Shown here piece by piece: positions 1-11,151 of a DNA stretch of 64,000 nt. The position numbers and the translations under genes were made by a program. Location of the stretch: assembly GCF_000427805.1 (NCBI RefSeq), contig NZ_KE386588.1:46266-110265 (forward strand), read 5' to 3'. The DNA is from Budvicia aquatica DSM 5075 = ATCC 35567. Its GTDB lineage: Bacteria > Pseudomonadota > Gammaproteobacteria > Enterobacterales > Enterobacteriaceae. Within the stretch, counting starts at the first letter, position 1. Each line of letters starts with the position of its first letter. The notes below the pieces were generated by a model. It searched no databases and was not told the origin of the DNA. It saw only the letters and a list, made by a program, of their open reading frames with translations.

Positions 1-76
1 GGGTGATTAGCTCAGTTGGTAGAGCACCTCCTTTACACGGAGGGGGTCGGCGGTTCGAGCCCGTCATCACCCACCA
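1..76 (+). tRNA. tRNA-Val (anticodon TAC)
   Basis: Complete 76-nt cloverleaf. The acceptor arm GGGTGAT pairs with ATCACCC and the encoded CCA end is present. The anticodon stem CCTCC/GGAGG encloses a loop with TAC at 34-36. It closely resembles the E. coli valU/valX-type tRNA, which also sits next to a lysine tRNA close to the ligA region. Upstream tRNAs of the array may lie outside the window. Confidence 0.97.
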
Positions 77-84
77 TAATCTCT

Positions 85-160
85 GGGGCGTTAGCTCAGT
101 TGGTAGAGCAGTTGACTTTTAATCAATTGGTCGCAGGTTCGAATCCTGCACGCCCCACCA
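85..160 (+). tRNA. tRNA-Lys (anticodon TTT)
   Basis: Complete 76-nt tRNA with acceptor arm GGGGCGT/CGCCCC, TTT anticodon at 118-120 and an encoded CCA. It starts 8 nt after the valine tRNA and so is probably co-transcribed with it, matching the valX-lysV arrangement of E. coli. Confidence 0.97.
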
Positions 161-171
161 AATTTCGAATC

Positions 172-192
172 AAGCGCTTAGAGCGCTTTTTT
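172..192 (+). terminator. Probable intrinsic terminator after tRNA-Lys
   Basis: A 6-bp stem (AAGCGC/GCGCTT, loop TTAGA) runs into a T-rich stretch, directly after the Val-Lys tRNA pair. It suggests that the following leucine tRNA has its own promoter or depends on read-through. Confidence 0.6.
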
Positions 193-225
193 CATATCTG
201 AGTCAGTCAGATAACAATCCCCCTA

Positions 226-312
226 GCCCGGGTGGTGAAATCGGTAGACACAAGGGATTTAAAATCCCTCGGCGGCAACGCCATGCGAGTTCAAGTCTCG
301 CCCCGGGCACCA
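226..312 (+). tRNA. tRNA-Leu (anticodon TAA)
   Basis: 87-nt class II tRNA with a long variable arm (CTCGGCGGCAACGCC region), acceptor arm GCCCGGG/CCCGGGC and an encoded CCA. The anticodon loop contains TTTAAAA, giving anticodon TAA, as in E. coli leuZ. In E. coli leuZ sits with glyW-cysT and not with the Val/Lys tRNAs, so the neighbourhood differs here. Confidence 0.96.
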
Positions 313-420
313 TTTAAAATCTCTCTCTTTAGCCCCCACTTAGTACCACCTCATCAGTCGCTAGCACTCTAAAATTTGAAGCCGATAATAACTAGCCCTA
401 GTGATACCATTAATTGGATA

Positions 421-450
421 AACAAATGGCCCGAATTATCAGGCCATTCT
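421..450 (-). terminator. Probable terminator of the ligA-ypeB transcript
   Basis: Inverted repeat AATGGCC (425-431) / GGCCATT (442-448) just downstream of ypeB. On the minus strand it is followed by a T-rich run (TTTGTTTA). It separates the leftward ligA-ypeB transcript from the tRNAs. The interval between tRNA-Leu and this hairpin shows nothing else. Confidence 0.5.
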
Positions 451-469
451 TATGACTATACAGTAAGAT

Positions 470-685
470 TTATCTGCGTTTCAGCGGCTTAACCACCTCA
501 TCTAACCCGTCAATCTTCAGCGCTAATGTCATTTCCATCAGTTGACCTAATGCGCTCGTCGGGAAGCCTTTTTTAGCAAACCACAGCAAATACTCATCAG
601 GCAAATCAATCAACATTCGGCCTTTATATTTGCCAAACGGCATCGGCGTATTGGCGATCTGAATTAAATGCTCTTTCTCTAGCAT
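470..685 (-). CDS. ypeB: YpeB, small conserved protein of the DUF3820 family
   Basis: 71-residue protein with the FGKYKGR and LPDEYLLWFAKKGFP motifs that typify E. coli YpeB, a putative quorum-sensing-regulated or DNA-associated small protein of unknown role. The reading frame stays open upstream to 739, but the ATG at 685 is preferred. It has a GGAGAG ribosome site, and homologues begin M(L)EKEHL at this position. It lies just downstream of ligA, same strand and order as in E. coli, with a 16-nt gap, so it is probably cotranscribed with ligA. Family assignment is secure; molecular function is unknown. Confidence 0.9.
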   Translation of the reverse strand: MLEKEHLIQIANTPMPFGKYKGRMLIDLPDEYLLWFAKKGFPTSALGQLMEMTLALKIDGLDEVVKPLKRR

Positions 686-701
686 AGCTGTCGCTCTCCG
701 C

Positions 702-2726
<2,025 letters not shown>

Positions 2727-2738
2727 TCACCGTTAATG

Positions 2739-2768
2739 ATAAAAAACCCCCGACTGGCGGAGGTTTTA
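2739..2768 (-). terminator. Hairpin terminator between zipA and ligA
   Basis: Stem ACCTCCG / CGGGGGT with loop CCAGT on the minus strand, followed by TTTTTTA. A-rich and T-rich flanks on both sides make it potentially bidirectional. It falls between the zipA stop and the ligA start and could attenuate read-through. Confidence 0.65.
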
Positions 2769-2805
2769 TTGAATAGATAAAAGTAACTAATGTTAAAAGC
2801 CAGAT

Positions 2806-3672
2806 TTAGCGCGGTGACTTAGCCGTATTATCGAGCACTTCTCTAATTTGGGCTTTATAAGTTTCAAGCTTTTGCGGCGTGATCATATGGCGACTATCAT
2901 CGAGAACCACACCACCGACATCATCGGCAATACGCTGCGCGGACTGAAGCATCAGTTTAAAGTTCTGATGAGCATCGCCAAAAGACGGCACCATCATAAA
3001 CATCGATACGCCGGGGGTAGAGAAATCCGACATATGCTCAGGATCAAAAGATCCTGGCTTCACCATATTGGCTAAGCTAAACAACACCGGGCCGCTACCG
3101 GCAGGGTCAACATGGCGATGGAAAATACCCATTGCACCAAACTGGAATCCTGCATGAAGAATACTTTGTAACAGCGGCTCTCCCGCAATACTGCCACCGT
3201 TCAGTGCAGAAACATGCAGAACAATCACCAACTCTTTTAACCCAGCAGGCTCCTGCGGTTCTGAAACTTGATGCTGAGTATTGGCCGCTAACGATTCATC
3301 TGCTTTAGCAGGTTCAGGTGTTTCATCAGATAACAAAACGTCATCAAAAGACATTTGAACGGGAGAAGGCTCATTATCGACTACCAGTTCTGGCTCTTCA
3401 GCTAAAACTTGAGTATTAACCCGCATTTCCGGTTCTGGTTCATCGAGCGGATCGGAAGAGTGGGTAGAAATAGTACGCACTCGCACAGCGCCCACCCCTT
3501 CATCTAATGACTCAAATGACTGTTCTGTCTTTTGTGATATGCCCCGTTTAAATGGCTTATCACGAAAAATTGACGAGCGCTCTTTACGGCTAGTCCACAA
3601 GCCGTGAATTAACAGCGCTAAAATTGCTATTGCTCCAACTACTATCAATACTAGACGCAAATTTTGCATCAT
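2806..3672 (-). CDS. zipA: Cell division protein ZipA
   Basis: 288 residues from the MMQNLRL start. An N-terminal membrane anchor (about residues 4-25) is followed by a basic stretch ([17 protein letters not shown]), a variable acidic/proline-containing linker, and the conserved C-terminal FtsZ-binding domain (about 155-285, with [20 protein letters not shown]). ZipA is an essential inner-membrane bitopic protein that tethers FtsZ rings at mid-cell. The frame is open to 3714, but the first ATG of the MM pair at 3672 has a GAGA ribosome site and matches the family N-terminus. The linker is shorter than the P/Q-rich one of E. coli. It is divergent from cysZ. Confidence 0.96.
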   Translation of the reverse strand: MMQNLRLVLIVVGAIAILALLIHGLWTSRKERSSIFRDKPFKRGISQKTEQSFESLDEGVGAVRVRTISTHSSDPLDEPEPEMRVNTQVLAEEPELVVDNEPSPVQMSFDDVLLSDETPEPAKADESLAANTQHQVSEPQEPAGLKELVIVLHVSALNGGSIAGEPLLQSILHAGFQFGAMGIFHRHVDPAGSGPVLFSLANMVKPGSFDPEHMSDFSTPGVSMFMMVPSFGDAHQNFKLMLQSAQRIADDVGGVVLDDSRHMITPQKLETYKAQIREVLDNTAKSPR

Positions 3673-4013
3673 TGCTTTCTCTGCTTTTCTAATACATGCC
3701 ACCGCGGCAAACATTCACCCTACTAATCTATTTGTCCGCGTATCCAAGTGCAAGCCCGTGCTTGTTTTTATTAACGATAAATGCATTTTTTACTGTTTTT
3801 TGGTTACTTTTCCATCTACACGCAAAGTAATTGACGTTTCAGCAAGGCCGCAGACAAACAAATCCGATACGCTAACTAAAGCTAATCATTCAGATAAGTA
3901 AAGATCACCGGCAAAACTGCAACTTCAAGCACCAAGGGTATCATGAAGTTAGTAATGTATTTATCATAGAATATGATAACCTGATTTGCGTTTATAACAG
4001 GAACTTTTAATGC

Positions 4014-4781
4014 ATGACAACAAATTCTAATGGCAATAATCCGCAATCTTTAAGCGGTTTTCACTATGTATCCCAAGGATTCAAGCTGGTTACCCTGCCG
4101 GGGATCAAGCGATTCGTATTATTTCCCCTGCTGCTGAATATTATTTTAATCGGTGGGGCATTCTGGTGGCTATATGGCAAGCTAGGGGAATGGATTCCTA
4201 CGGTAATGAGCTATGTACCCGACTGGCTGCAATGGCTGAGCTATTTGCTCTGGCCCGTTGCCGTGATCACCATACTGCTGGTTTTTGGCTACCTGTTCAG
4301 CACCATTGCTAACTGGATTGCCGCCCCGTTTAACGGCCTGCTGGCAGAACAGTTGGAAGCTAAACTAACCGGTAAGACTTTACCAGACAGTGGATTTACC
4401 GGAATAATTAAAGATATTCCACGCATCATGAAACGGGAATGGAAAAAGCTAGCCTACTACCTGCCCCGCGCTCTACTGCTATTACTGATCTATTTCATTC
4501 CCGTAGTAGGACAAATCCTCTTTCCGATAGTCTGGTTCCTGTTCAGCGCCTGGATGATGTCAATCCAATATAATGATTATCCGTTCGATAACCATAAAAT
4601 CAGCTTTGCCGATATGAAAAGCACGCTGGCAAAAGAAAGAGTGCGTAATCTACAGTTCGGCGGCGTCGTTAACCTGTTAACCATGATTCCGATTCTGAAC
4701 CTGTTTATTATGCCGGTTGCGGTGTGTGGTGCGACTAAGATGTGGGTTGATCGGTATCGGGGTGGATTGATTGGTGGGTGA
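4014..4781 (+). CDS. cysZ: Sulfate transporter CysZ
   Basis: 255-residue polytopic inner-membrane protein with the near-invariant [15 protein letters not shown] and [21 protein letters not shown] segments of E. coli CysZ, a high-affinity sulfate permease that supplies cysteine synthesis. Hydrophobic segments lie around residues 28-55, 72-100, 148-178 and 215-240. The ATG at 4014 has an AGGAA site; an overlapping ATG at 4009 hits a stop after six codons. In E. coli cysK follows immediately, but here a polysaccharide locus of about 11 kb separates them. Upstream, 3715-4013 holds the divergent zipA/cysZ promoters, with no further gene. Confidence 0.97.
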   Translation: MTTNSNGNNPQSLSGFHYVSQGFKLVTLPGIKRFVLFPLLLNIILIGGAFWWLYGKLGEWIPTVMSYVPDWLQWLSYLLWPVAVITILLVFGYLFSTIANWIAAPFNGLLAEQLEAKLTGKTLPDSGFTGIIKDIPRIMKREWKKLAYYLPRALLLLLIYFIPVVGQILFPIVWFLFSAWMMSIQYNDYPFDNHKISFADMKSTLAKERVRNLQFGGVVNLLTMIPILNLFIMPVAVCGATKMWVDRYRGGLIGG

Positions 4782-4825
4782 CGTTTTATTTAGTATTTTA
4801 GTTTAATTAGTGAAAAACTCGCTTA

Positions 4826-4860
4826 GACTAATAACTAAGACAACCTCTTGGTTATTAGTC
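4826..4860. terminator. Strong inverted repeat between convergent cysZ and ugd
   Basis: 15-bp stem (4826-4840 against 4846-4860, 14 Watson-Crick pairs and one wobble) with loop CAACC. T-runs are displaced on both sides (GTTTTTC on the minus strand about 9 nt away). Its position between convergent genes suits a bidirectional terminator at the outer edge of the polysaccharide locus. Confidence 0.55.
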
Positions 4861-4928
4861 CACCTTCTGGTACTTTAATTTATTCTATTTTTGAACACTA
4901 TAAATGCATTACCTGCACCAATAGGATA

Positions 4929-6095
4929 TTAATCACTACCGAATAAATCGCGTGTATAAACCTTACTTTCAACATCAGCTAACTCACCAGACATTCTATT
5001 TGAAATTATTATATCCGCCATCATTTTAAAACTATCTAAATCTCGAATAATCTTTGAGTTGAAAAATTCATCCTCATCCATTACAGGTTCATAAATTACT
5101 ACTTGAATACCTTTGGCCTTAATTCGCTTCATAATACCCTGAATAGAAGATGCCCTAAAGTTATCAGAACCACTCTTCATAATTAGCCGATATATACCAA
5201 CCACTTTTGGATTACGGTTAATAATGGAATCAGCAATAAAATCTTTACGGGTTCGATTGGCATCAACAATCGCACTAATCAGATTATTAGGTACTGAAGA
5301 ATAGTTTGCCAATAGCTGTTTGGTATCTTTCGGTAAACAGTAGCCACCATAGCCAAATGATGGATTGTTATAATGATTTCCAATTCGAGGGTCCAAACAT
5401 ACACCATCGATAATTTGGCGAGTATTTAATCCCAAAGCTTCAGCATAGCTATCTAGCTCATTGAAGTAGGCAACACGCATAGCAAGGTAAGTATTAGCAA
5501 ACAACTTTATCGCTTCTGCTTCTGTAGAATCAGTAAACAGAACTTCGGTATCTTTTTTAATTGCCCCCTCAACTAGCAGAGAAGCAAATTTTTCAGCTCT
5601 CTTAGAACGCTCACCTATCACTATACGTGATGGATATAAATTGTCATAAAGAGCACACCCTTCCCGTAAAAACTCAGGAGAGAAAAATATATTATCAATA
5701 CCAAATTCTTCACGTATTTTCGCTGTATAACCGACGGGAACAGTTGATTTTATCACCATTACTGCATTTGGATTAATAGCAATAACATCCTTAATCACTG
5801 ACTCAACAGAAGAGGTATTGAAATAATTTGTCTTGGGATCATAATCCGTCGGCGTAGCAATAATAACAAAATCCGCCCCATTATATGCATCTACTTTATT
5901 AATTGTTGCACGAAAATTAAGTAATTTACTCGCTAAATAGTTCTCTATTTCACCATCAACAATTGGAGATATCTTTTTATTTAACAAATTCACTTTAGAT
6001 TCAATGAGATCTAGTGCAACAACCTCATGATGTTGTGCAATCAAAATTCCGTTCGACAGGCCAACATAGCCAGTGCCAGCAATTGCCACTTTCAT
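4929..6095 (-). CDS. ugd: UDP-glucose 6-dehydrogenase Ugd
   Basis: 388 residues, the E. coli Ugd length. It oxidises UDP-glucose twice to UDP-glucuronate, using 2 NAD+. The N-terminal Rossmann domain carries GTGYVG (residues 7-12). The central helix contains [21 protein letters not shown]. The catalytic cysteine is C253 in the GGYCLPKD motif, followed by the UDP-binding C-terminal domain. It is the last gene of the leftward polysaccharide operon, and 112 nt separate it from the epimerase gene. It supplies UDP-GlcA for the repeat unit, directly or after 4-epimerisation, and possibly for lipid A/core modification. Base composition is less AT-rich than the wzx-wzy part of the locus. Confidence 0.96.
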   Translation of the reverse strand: MKVAIAGTGYVGLSNGILIAQHHEVVALDLIESKVNLLNKKISPIVDGEIENYLASKLLNFRATINKVDAYNGADFVIIATPTDYDPKTNYFNTSSVESVIKDVIAINPNAVMVIKSTVPVGYTAKIREEFGIDNIFFSPEFLREGCALYDNLYPSRIVIGERSKRAEKFASLLVEGAIKKDTEVLFTDSTEAEAIKLFANTYLAMRVAYFNELDSYAEALGLNTRQIIDGVCLDPRIGNHYNNPSFGYGGYCLPKDTKQLLANYSSVPNNLISAIVDANRTRKDFIADSIINRNPKVVGIYRLIMKSGSDNFRASSIQGIMKRIKAKGIQVVIYEPVMDEDEFFNSKIIRDLDSFKMMADIIISNRMSGELADVESKVYTRDLFGSD

Positions 6096-6207
6096 AATTA
6101 TATATCTCTACAGAATAGACATAGCTAAAAACATTAAAATAGAAACACAATCTTTATAAAAATAACAAGAAAATTATAACACTAAAAAAGTCGACTTTTT
6201 AGCCATA

Positions 6208-7167
6208 TTATTTTTCTTTCAAAAACTCATGACGAACAGTATTAGCAATGCCTTGCTCAAGTGATATAGGAGCTATAAAACCTGTAGAACCAATATAATT
6301 AGATTTAAACTGCGTCCGAGCGCAAAATTTTTTGACTCGAATACTACTAACTGGAAATTCTCTGCCAGTAATTTTAGATAAAAAATCCAAGCAATATCCA
6401 CCCGTAATACCAATTACATAAGGAATACGAATATTATTCTTATTCTTATTTAAAGCAACACAAATAATATTTGTTAATTCATTCATAGTAAAATCTGGTT
6501 TATCAATGTAGTTAAATACATGCCGCCCAGACTCAAAAGTAGTAGCAAACTTTAAAAATTCTGCAATATTTTCCACATACGCCATTGACTTTTGATTATC
6601 ACCAGCGCCAATCATCAAAAATTTACCTGATGCTATTTGTCTAAAAAGATTATAAACATTACCACGATTATTTTCACCAAATACAACTGTCGGTCGAACT
6701 GTTACCAGAGAATGTAATGGATTTTTGGCTTGCCACGCATCATAAATATATTCTGCTTCTAGCTTAGATTTTCCGTAATGATTGAATGGATGATATTCAC
6801 CGTCTTCAGCAGTTTCTTTTTCAACAAAACCATATACAGCAACAGATGAAGTAAAAATAATATGTTTTATACCTAATTGTGTAGCTACATCACAAACATT
6901 TTTTGCACCCTGTACGTTGACATCATAATATAAGTTTGTTGGATGAATATTATCTTTATGCTCAGCGGCTAAGTTAATAATAATTGAGGCACCTTCAAGT
7001 GCAGATTTGAGTGTTTCAGGCTTAGTAACATCAGCATACGTGGATAGCGTAGGAAAACTATCACTAGTTTTGATATCTGCAATAGAAAATAAAATACCTG
7101 CTTTGTACAATCTATTTGCTAAACAACTACCTATAAATCCACTCCCACCAACAATTACGACTTTCAT
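6208..7167 (-). CDS. NAD-dependent sugar-nucleotide epimerase/dehydratase (SDR, GalE-like)
   Basis: 319-residue extended short-chain dehydrogenase. The dinucleotide-binding motif is GGSGFIGS (residues 7-14). The TSSVAVYG segment (106-113) supplies the catalytic serine, and Y131/K135 form the YxxxK pair. This class catalyses 4-epimerisation or dehydration of UDP- or dTDP-sugars. Substrate is not readable from sequence. Adjacency to ugd would suit a UDP-GlcA 4-epimerase, while a UDP-GlcNAc (or Und-PP-GlcNAc) 4-epimerase of the Gne/Gnu sort is an equally live alternative. The start overlaps the preceding glycosyltransferase stop by 4 nt, so translation is coupled. Confidence is high for family, low for substrate. 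Confidence 0.85.
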   Translation of the reverse strand: MKVVIVGGSGFIGSCLANRLYKAGILFSIADIKTSDSFPTLSTYADVTKPETLKSALEGASIIINLAAEHKDNIHPTNLYYDVNVQGAKNVCDVATQLGIKHIIFTSSVAVYGFVEKETAEDGEYHPFNHYGKSKLEAEYIYDAWQAKNPLHSLVTVRPTVVFGENNRGNVYNLFRQIASGKFLMIGAGDNQKSMAYVENIAEFLKFATTFESGRHVFNYIDKPDFTMNELTNIICVALNKNKNNIRIPYVIGITGGYCLDFLSKITGREFPVSSIRVKKFCARTQFKSNYIGSTGFIAPISLEQGIANTVRHEFLKEK

Positions 7168-8267
7168 TGTTTTTCCTTAATTAACGCGTTATAAACTGAC
7201 AAAGTTTTTTTATACATAGAATCAAATGTAAAATCTTTTGCAAATTTTAACGCTCCCTTAGCTCCAAGATCGGATGATAGTTTTTTATCTAGAATCAATG
7301 AGTTGATTGCATGCTTAATTTGCTCGATCGATTTTCTATCTACAAGATAGCCCGTTTCACCATGAATTACCGACTCACTGACGCCTCCAACATCCGAAGC
7401 TATGACAGGCAATCCACTACGCATTGCTTCTAAAATACTACGAGGAAAGCCTTCCCAATTAGAGATTAGAAGAAAAATATCGCTATTATCGAGTAAGCTA
7501 CTAACATCACTACGCTCACCTAGAAATGTTATTCTTGCTGATATGCCTAAGTCAGAAGCCAACTGCATCATACTTGGTAACAATGGACCTTTGCCTACTA
7601 AGCTTAAATGCCAATTTAATTGATTAAGTTCAGATAAAGCATAGAATAAAGTAATATGATCTTTCTGGTTCGAAAATCTCGCAACTGATATTAACTGAGT
7701 TGTATAATCATTAGATGTCTTCTTATTCAACTGAATTAAAGGCATTCCATTATGAATAACGACTTGTTTTTCATCCTTTGCTACTTTATATTTTAAAGCT
7801 AAGTTTTTATCTTGCTGAGATACGGTTATTATTACATCAGATAATCTAGAGAATAACTTTTCAATAATAATATATAATACTTTGCTCTTAAAACTAACAC
7901 CATTTGCAAATGACCACCCATGAGCCGTAAAAACAACTGAATACGGTAGACCAATAGAGGCTGCTCTTCCAATCACTCCGGCTTTAGATGAGTGTAAAGA
8001 AACTATATTTGGCGCTATACTCTTTAGTAAGTTACGCAATCTAAAAACACACTTTACATCTTTGAAAAAATCTATATCTCGCACCAACTCAGGAATTATA
8101 TAGTAATTAACACCAATCTTTTCAAGTTCATTTATCAACGCACCTTTCTCACCAACAACCACCTCTACGACATGACCATCACCCAGTAATTTCTTAGCTA
8201 AATCACGTATATGTATTTGGGCCCCACCAATCTCATCAGCCTTTGTTATGACATAAACTATTTTCAT
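7164..8267 (-). CDS. Glycosyltransferase family 4 (GT-B fold)
   Basis: 367 residues with the two-domain GT-B layout. The N-terminal domain opens with a GGAQIHIRDLAKKL acceptor-side segment and carries FTAHGWSF around 113. The C-terminal nucleotide-sugar domain has VARFSNQKD and GKGPL, then the EX7E motif in NWEGFPRSILEAM. It is a cytoplasmic, retaining transferase predicted to add one sugar to the undecaprenyl-linked repeat unit. It overlaps both neighbours by 4 nt (ATGA-type coupling). Donor and linkage cannot be inferred from sequence. It is AT-rich like the rest of the locus. Confidence 0.88.
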   Translation of the reverse strand: MKIVYVITKADEIGGAQIHIRDLAKKLLGDGHVVEVVVGEKGALINELEKIGVNYYIIPELVRDIDFFKDVKCVFRLRNLLKSIAPNIVSLHSSKAGVIGRAASIGLPYSVVFTAHGWSFANGVSFKSKVLYIIIEKLFSRLSDVIITVSQQDKNLALKYKVAKDEKQVVIHNGMPLIQLNKKTSNDYTTQLISVARFSNQKDHITLFYALSELNQLNWHLSLVGKGPLLPSMMQLASDLGISARITFLGERSDVSSLLDNSDIFLLISNWEGFPRSILEAMRSGLPVIASDVGGVSESVIHGETGYLVDRKSIEQIKHAINSLILDKKLSSDLGAKGALKFAKDFTFDSMYKKTLSVYNALIKEKQ

Positions 8268-9424
8268 AATAAAACCATACCAATCTTTATGTTTAAGTAA
8301 AAATCATTTCTTTTTTTATTAAGAACTTCAGGTAAAAACTCTCTCGATTTATTAAAATTATATGAGGAAGTTTTTCCAATTAAAACAGGTGACTTTATAA
8401 GGTTCATTATTTTATTTGCAAGTTCGCTTGAGTTTCCTCGAGAGTGAATCCAGTCACTTTGAATTATCTCGGGCATTCCGCCAGCATTACTAACAATACA
8501 TGGTATACCACAAGACATAGCCTCAATAACAGCTCTTGGCATCCCTTCTTGATAAGAGGGCTGTATATAAATATCAATACATTCATTTAAGAAATTCATA
8601 ACTGCCTCAGAATCCTTAAGCGTACCAATAAAAATAATTTTTTCTATAATATCTAACTCATTCAATAATGATTGAAACTGATTAGGATCGCCAGGCCCGA
8701 TAATATATAACTTTACTTCCTCCTCTAACTTAGATATTGCTTTAATAGCGATATCTATTCCCTTTATTTTATTATCTAGACTTCCAATCAAACATAAATT
8801 AACACACGTATCATTTGAGGGCTTATATGTGTTATTTTTTCTCTCGCGAATAAAAACATCGGATACACTTAGTGTAAGGGCATTTTGACACGCAGGATAC
8901 CTACTCTGAAGAAACTTACTAGTTACATAATGAACAAAATTTCCAGATTTAACATTTTTTTTCATTCTTAGGAAAGCTAAAGGGGCATAAATTTTCGCAC
9001 TTAACTTACCAAAATTCCACAAGTTATCCCAGACACATGCAACGACTTCAACTAAAATACAAACACCGAGTTCTTTTGCTGCTTTTGCAAAAATATTACC
9101 GATTTCTGATGGTAGTCTAACAATAACAATATCATAACCATTAATAATATTTTTGGCTAACTCAACTAATTTCCTATTAAATATTAATGAATTAAAGCTT
9201 GATGCATTTGGAAATTTAATAAATGTAGCCTGAGGGCCAGTTACTGATTTATATCGTTCACGATCTATCTCATCAACTTCTTTTGATCTCGAAACTATAG
9301 TGACTGAGTGGCAAAAAATAAAATATCTAGAAATATCATCATATGTCATTTTCCCTGGAGAATAGAAATCTTTCTCGTATTCTAAAAATATATGGTCATG
9401 ACAAAACAATGCCTTCTTCATCAA
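8264..9424 (-). CDS. Glycosyltransferase family 4 (GT-B fold)
   Basis: 386 residues. The C-terminal half carries the GT4 signature: LIGSLDNKIKGID, YIIGPGD, then QPSYQEGMPRAVIEAMSCGIPCI with the EX7E pair, and NAGGMPEII. The N-terminal half is divergent, as expected of an acceptor-binding domain. It is a predicted cytoplasmic repeat-unit glycosyltransferase. The 4-nt overlaps with the acyltransferase gene upstream and the next glycosyltransferase downstream show tight translational coupling. Two adjacent Met codons occur at the start; the first is kept because of that overlap. Specificity is unknown. Confidence 0.87.
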   Translation of the reverse strand: MMKKALFCHDHIFLEYEKDFYSPGKMTYDDISRYFIFCHSVTIVSRSKEVDEIDRERYKSVTGPQATFIKFPNASSFNSLIFNRKLVELAKNIINGYDIVIVRLPSEIGNIFAKAAKELGVCILVEVVACVWDNLWNFGKLSAKIYAPLAFLRMKKNVKSGNFVHYVTSKFLQSRYPACQNALTLSVSDVFIRERKNNTYKPSNDTCVNLCLIGSLDNKIKGIDIAIKAISKLEEEVKLYIIGPGDPNQFQSLLNELDIIEKIIFIGTLKDSEAVMNFLNECIDIYIQPSYQEGMPRAVIEAMSCGIPCIVSNAGGMPEIIQSDWIHSRGNSSELANKIMNLIKSPVLIGKTSSYNFNKSREFLPEVLNKKRNDFYLNIKIGMVLL

Positions 9425-9987
9425 ATCTCACCTATTTTTCTTGCCGGAACACCAGCATATATAGAATTTTTCATACCACATAATTTAAAAACCGAACCAC
9501 TCCCGACAACTGTTCTGTGTTCTAAAATACTTCCCCCTAAAATTCTAGCTCCAGCACCGATCCATACATCATCATTAATAATGATATCTTTAAATATAAT
9601 ATTATTATACTTAATAGACTTAAGTGAATCTTTCCAAGAATGCTCAAAAGATATAATGCTTACACCATGAGCGATCGAAACCTCAGAACCAATATATATA
9701 TTTCCACAAGCATCTAAATATGAATATTCATGAATAGACACATTATCGCCAATAGAGAGCTTATACATGTTTTTTATTGTAACAAACCTACCTATATATA
9801 CATTTTTTCCAATGCTTTTCACTTGAGCTGAAACTAATATATATCTAGCCAAAACGCCAATTCGTGTTGGAACCAAACTAAAAAAATCATATAAAGCTAA
9901 TAAAAAGAATCTTGGAAAAAAACGTAGAAAAAGCACAAAGAACTTAATAATAGGTGAAAATAATTCAAAAAAACGCCTACCAGTCAT
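9421..9987 (-). CDS. Left-handed beta-helix (hexapeptide) O-acyltransferase
   Basis: 188 residues. An amphipathic N-terminus of about 50 residues, rich in Phe/Leu, is followed by hexapeptide repeats (IGKNVYIGRFVTI, IGDNVSI, IGSEVSIAHGVSII). The active-site region holds H115 in SFEHSW, then DDVWIGAGARILGGS and a terminal YAGVPARKIG. These are hallmarks of the CysE/LacA/NodL acetyltransferase superfamily. It probably O-acetylates a sugar of the repeat unit using acetyl-CoA, in the style of WbbJ. It overlaps wzy by 4 nt and the next glycosyltransferase by 4 nt. The target sugar cannot be read. Confidence 0.87.
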   Translation of the reverse strand: MTGRRFFELFSPIIKFFVLFLRFFPRFFLLALYDFFSLVPTRIGVLARYILVSAQVKSIGKNVYIGRFVTIKNMYKLSIGDNVSIHEYSYLDACGNIYIGSEVSIAHGVSIISFEHSWKDSLKSIKYNNIIFKDIIINDDVWIGAGARILGGSILEHRTVVGSGSVFKLCGMKNSIYAGVPARKIGEI

Positions 9988-11150
9988 ATTTTTCGCTCAA
10001 CACAAGAAGAAAATTTATTTTCAATATAATAACATCTGACATCAGTTTTATCTTGTAAAGATACATTATTATTCAAAAGCAATATATCAATATAAAAATG
10101 GTCATATTCACCAAATTTATCAACCGACGCCCATATTCTAAATGGATTATAAAATATAAAAAACAATAGAAAAAATGCATATACACTCTTATTATACAAG
10201 GTTAAAGAAGTAAACTTATCAACTAAATATATAAAACCACATAAAGCAATATAGTAATTAACCCTAGATAACACTTCAAAATACTGAGCATATAATTTAG
10301 CCAATGAAAATATAATATATAAAGCAGAAAATAGAATTAAGCAGTTTCGCTCCCATATTAAATAATTATAGATTACTTTATCAGAAGCCATCTTAGTCAC
10401 CATGATTAGCCCCCCACCAAAGATGATGGAACTAATTTGTATAATTCCAACATTCTCTTGAGTGCCCCCCCATGACTCATTAACAAAATAACCCAATATC
10501 CTAGGATTTAGCATATAAAAATACTCAGCTAATACAGGTATAAATATAAGTATAAAAGAACCAAAAACAACAAATAATGTTATAGAAAATCTTGGAAATC
10601 TTTCAAAAATAAACAATAAAAACATAAATATGGCAGATACATGAAAAAGACAAGCAGCTATACATATAGCATAAGCTCTATTCTTTTTATTATGTCGATA
10701 AAAATCCAAAGCTACCATAGAAAAAGACAAGGCTAATGCTTGCCTCAATGTTTCACTATATAAAACCCAAGCGTACAATGAGAAAAAAAGTATAATATAG
10801 AGTGTAGGATTCGTAGTATTACGCCTTGCAAACCAGCACAAAATATAAGTATTAATAAGTGATATTACGATAACAGCGGCATGATAATTTTCGAAAAATC
10901 GACTAGTCAAATAAACAATAGCATTATATCCAAACTCATATTTTAGCCAACAGTCATACTTATTATAATAAAAACATTGATAATTTTTTTCATAATTTAT
11001 CCAATCATAGCCATTAAAATAATTTCCAGATAAGAAAAAAAACATCAAAAAACCACATAAAAATATCGATACACTTCTGCTTAATTTTAGCTTTTGTGTA
11101 AAGCAAAAAAGTAATAACATTAATAAAACGGTTAATGGATACCAGTACAT
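9984..11150 (-). CDS. wzy: O-antigen/polysaccharide polymerase Wzy (EpsG-like)
   Basis: 388-residue multispanning membrane protein with about ten hydrophobic segments and a large central periplasmic loop (about residues 210-250). It contains the pattern FFLSGNYFNGYDWINYEKNY and the SETLRQALALSFSMVALDFYRHNKK stretch typical of EpsG/Wzy polymerases. Wzy enzymes polymerise undecaprenyl-linked repeat units at the periplasmic face. The frame stays open to a TTG at 11165. The ATG at 11150, one base after the stop of the upstream gene, is the more natural start. Wzy proteins diverge strongly, so the call rests on topology, motif and context between flippase and transferase genes. Confidence 0.82.
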   Translation of the reverse strand: MYWYPLTVLLMLLLFCFTQKLKLSRSVSIFLCGFLMFFFLSGNYFNGYDWINYEKNYQCFYYNKYDCWLKYEFGYNAIVYLTSRFFENYHAAVIVISLINTYILCWFARRNTTNPTLYIILFFSLYAWVLYSETLRQALALSFSMVALDFYRHNKKNRAYAICIAACLFHVSAIFMFLLFIFERFPRFSITLFVVFGSFILIFIPVLAEYFYMLNPRILGYFVNESWGGTQENVGIIQISSIIFGGGLIMVTKMASDKVIYNYLIWERNCLILFSALYIIFSLAKLYAQYFEVLSRVNYYIALCGFIYLVDKFTSLTLYNKSVYAFFLLFFIFYNPFRIWASVDKFGEYDHFYIDILLLNNNVSLQDKTDVRCYYIENKFSSCVERKI

Positions 11151-11151
11151 A

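Noticed and set aside
1-312. tRNA array as an island attachment site
   Set aside because: The genes downstream are core (ypeB, ligA, zipA), and no tRNA 3'-end duplication was seen.
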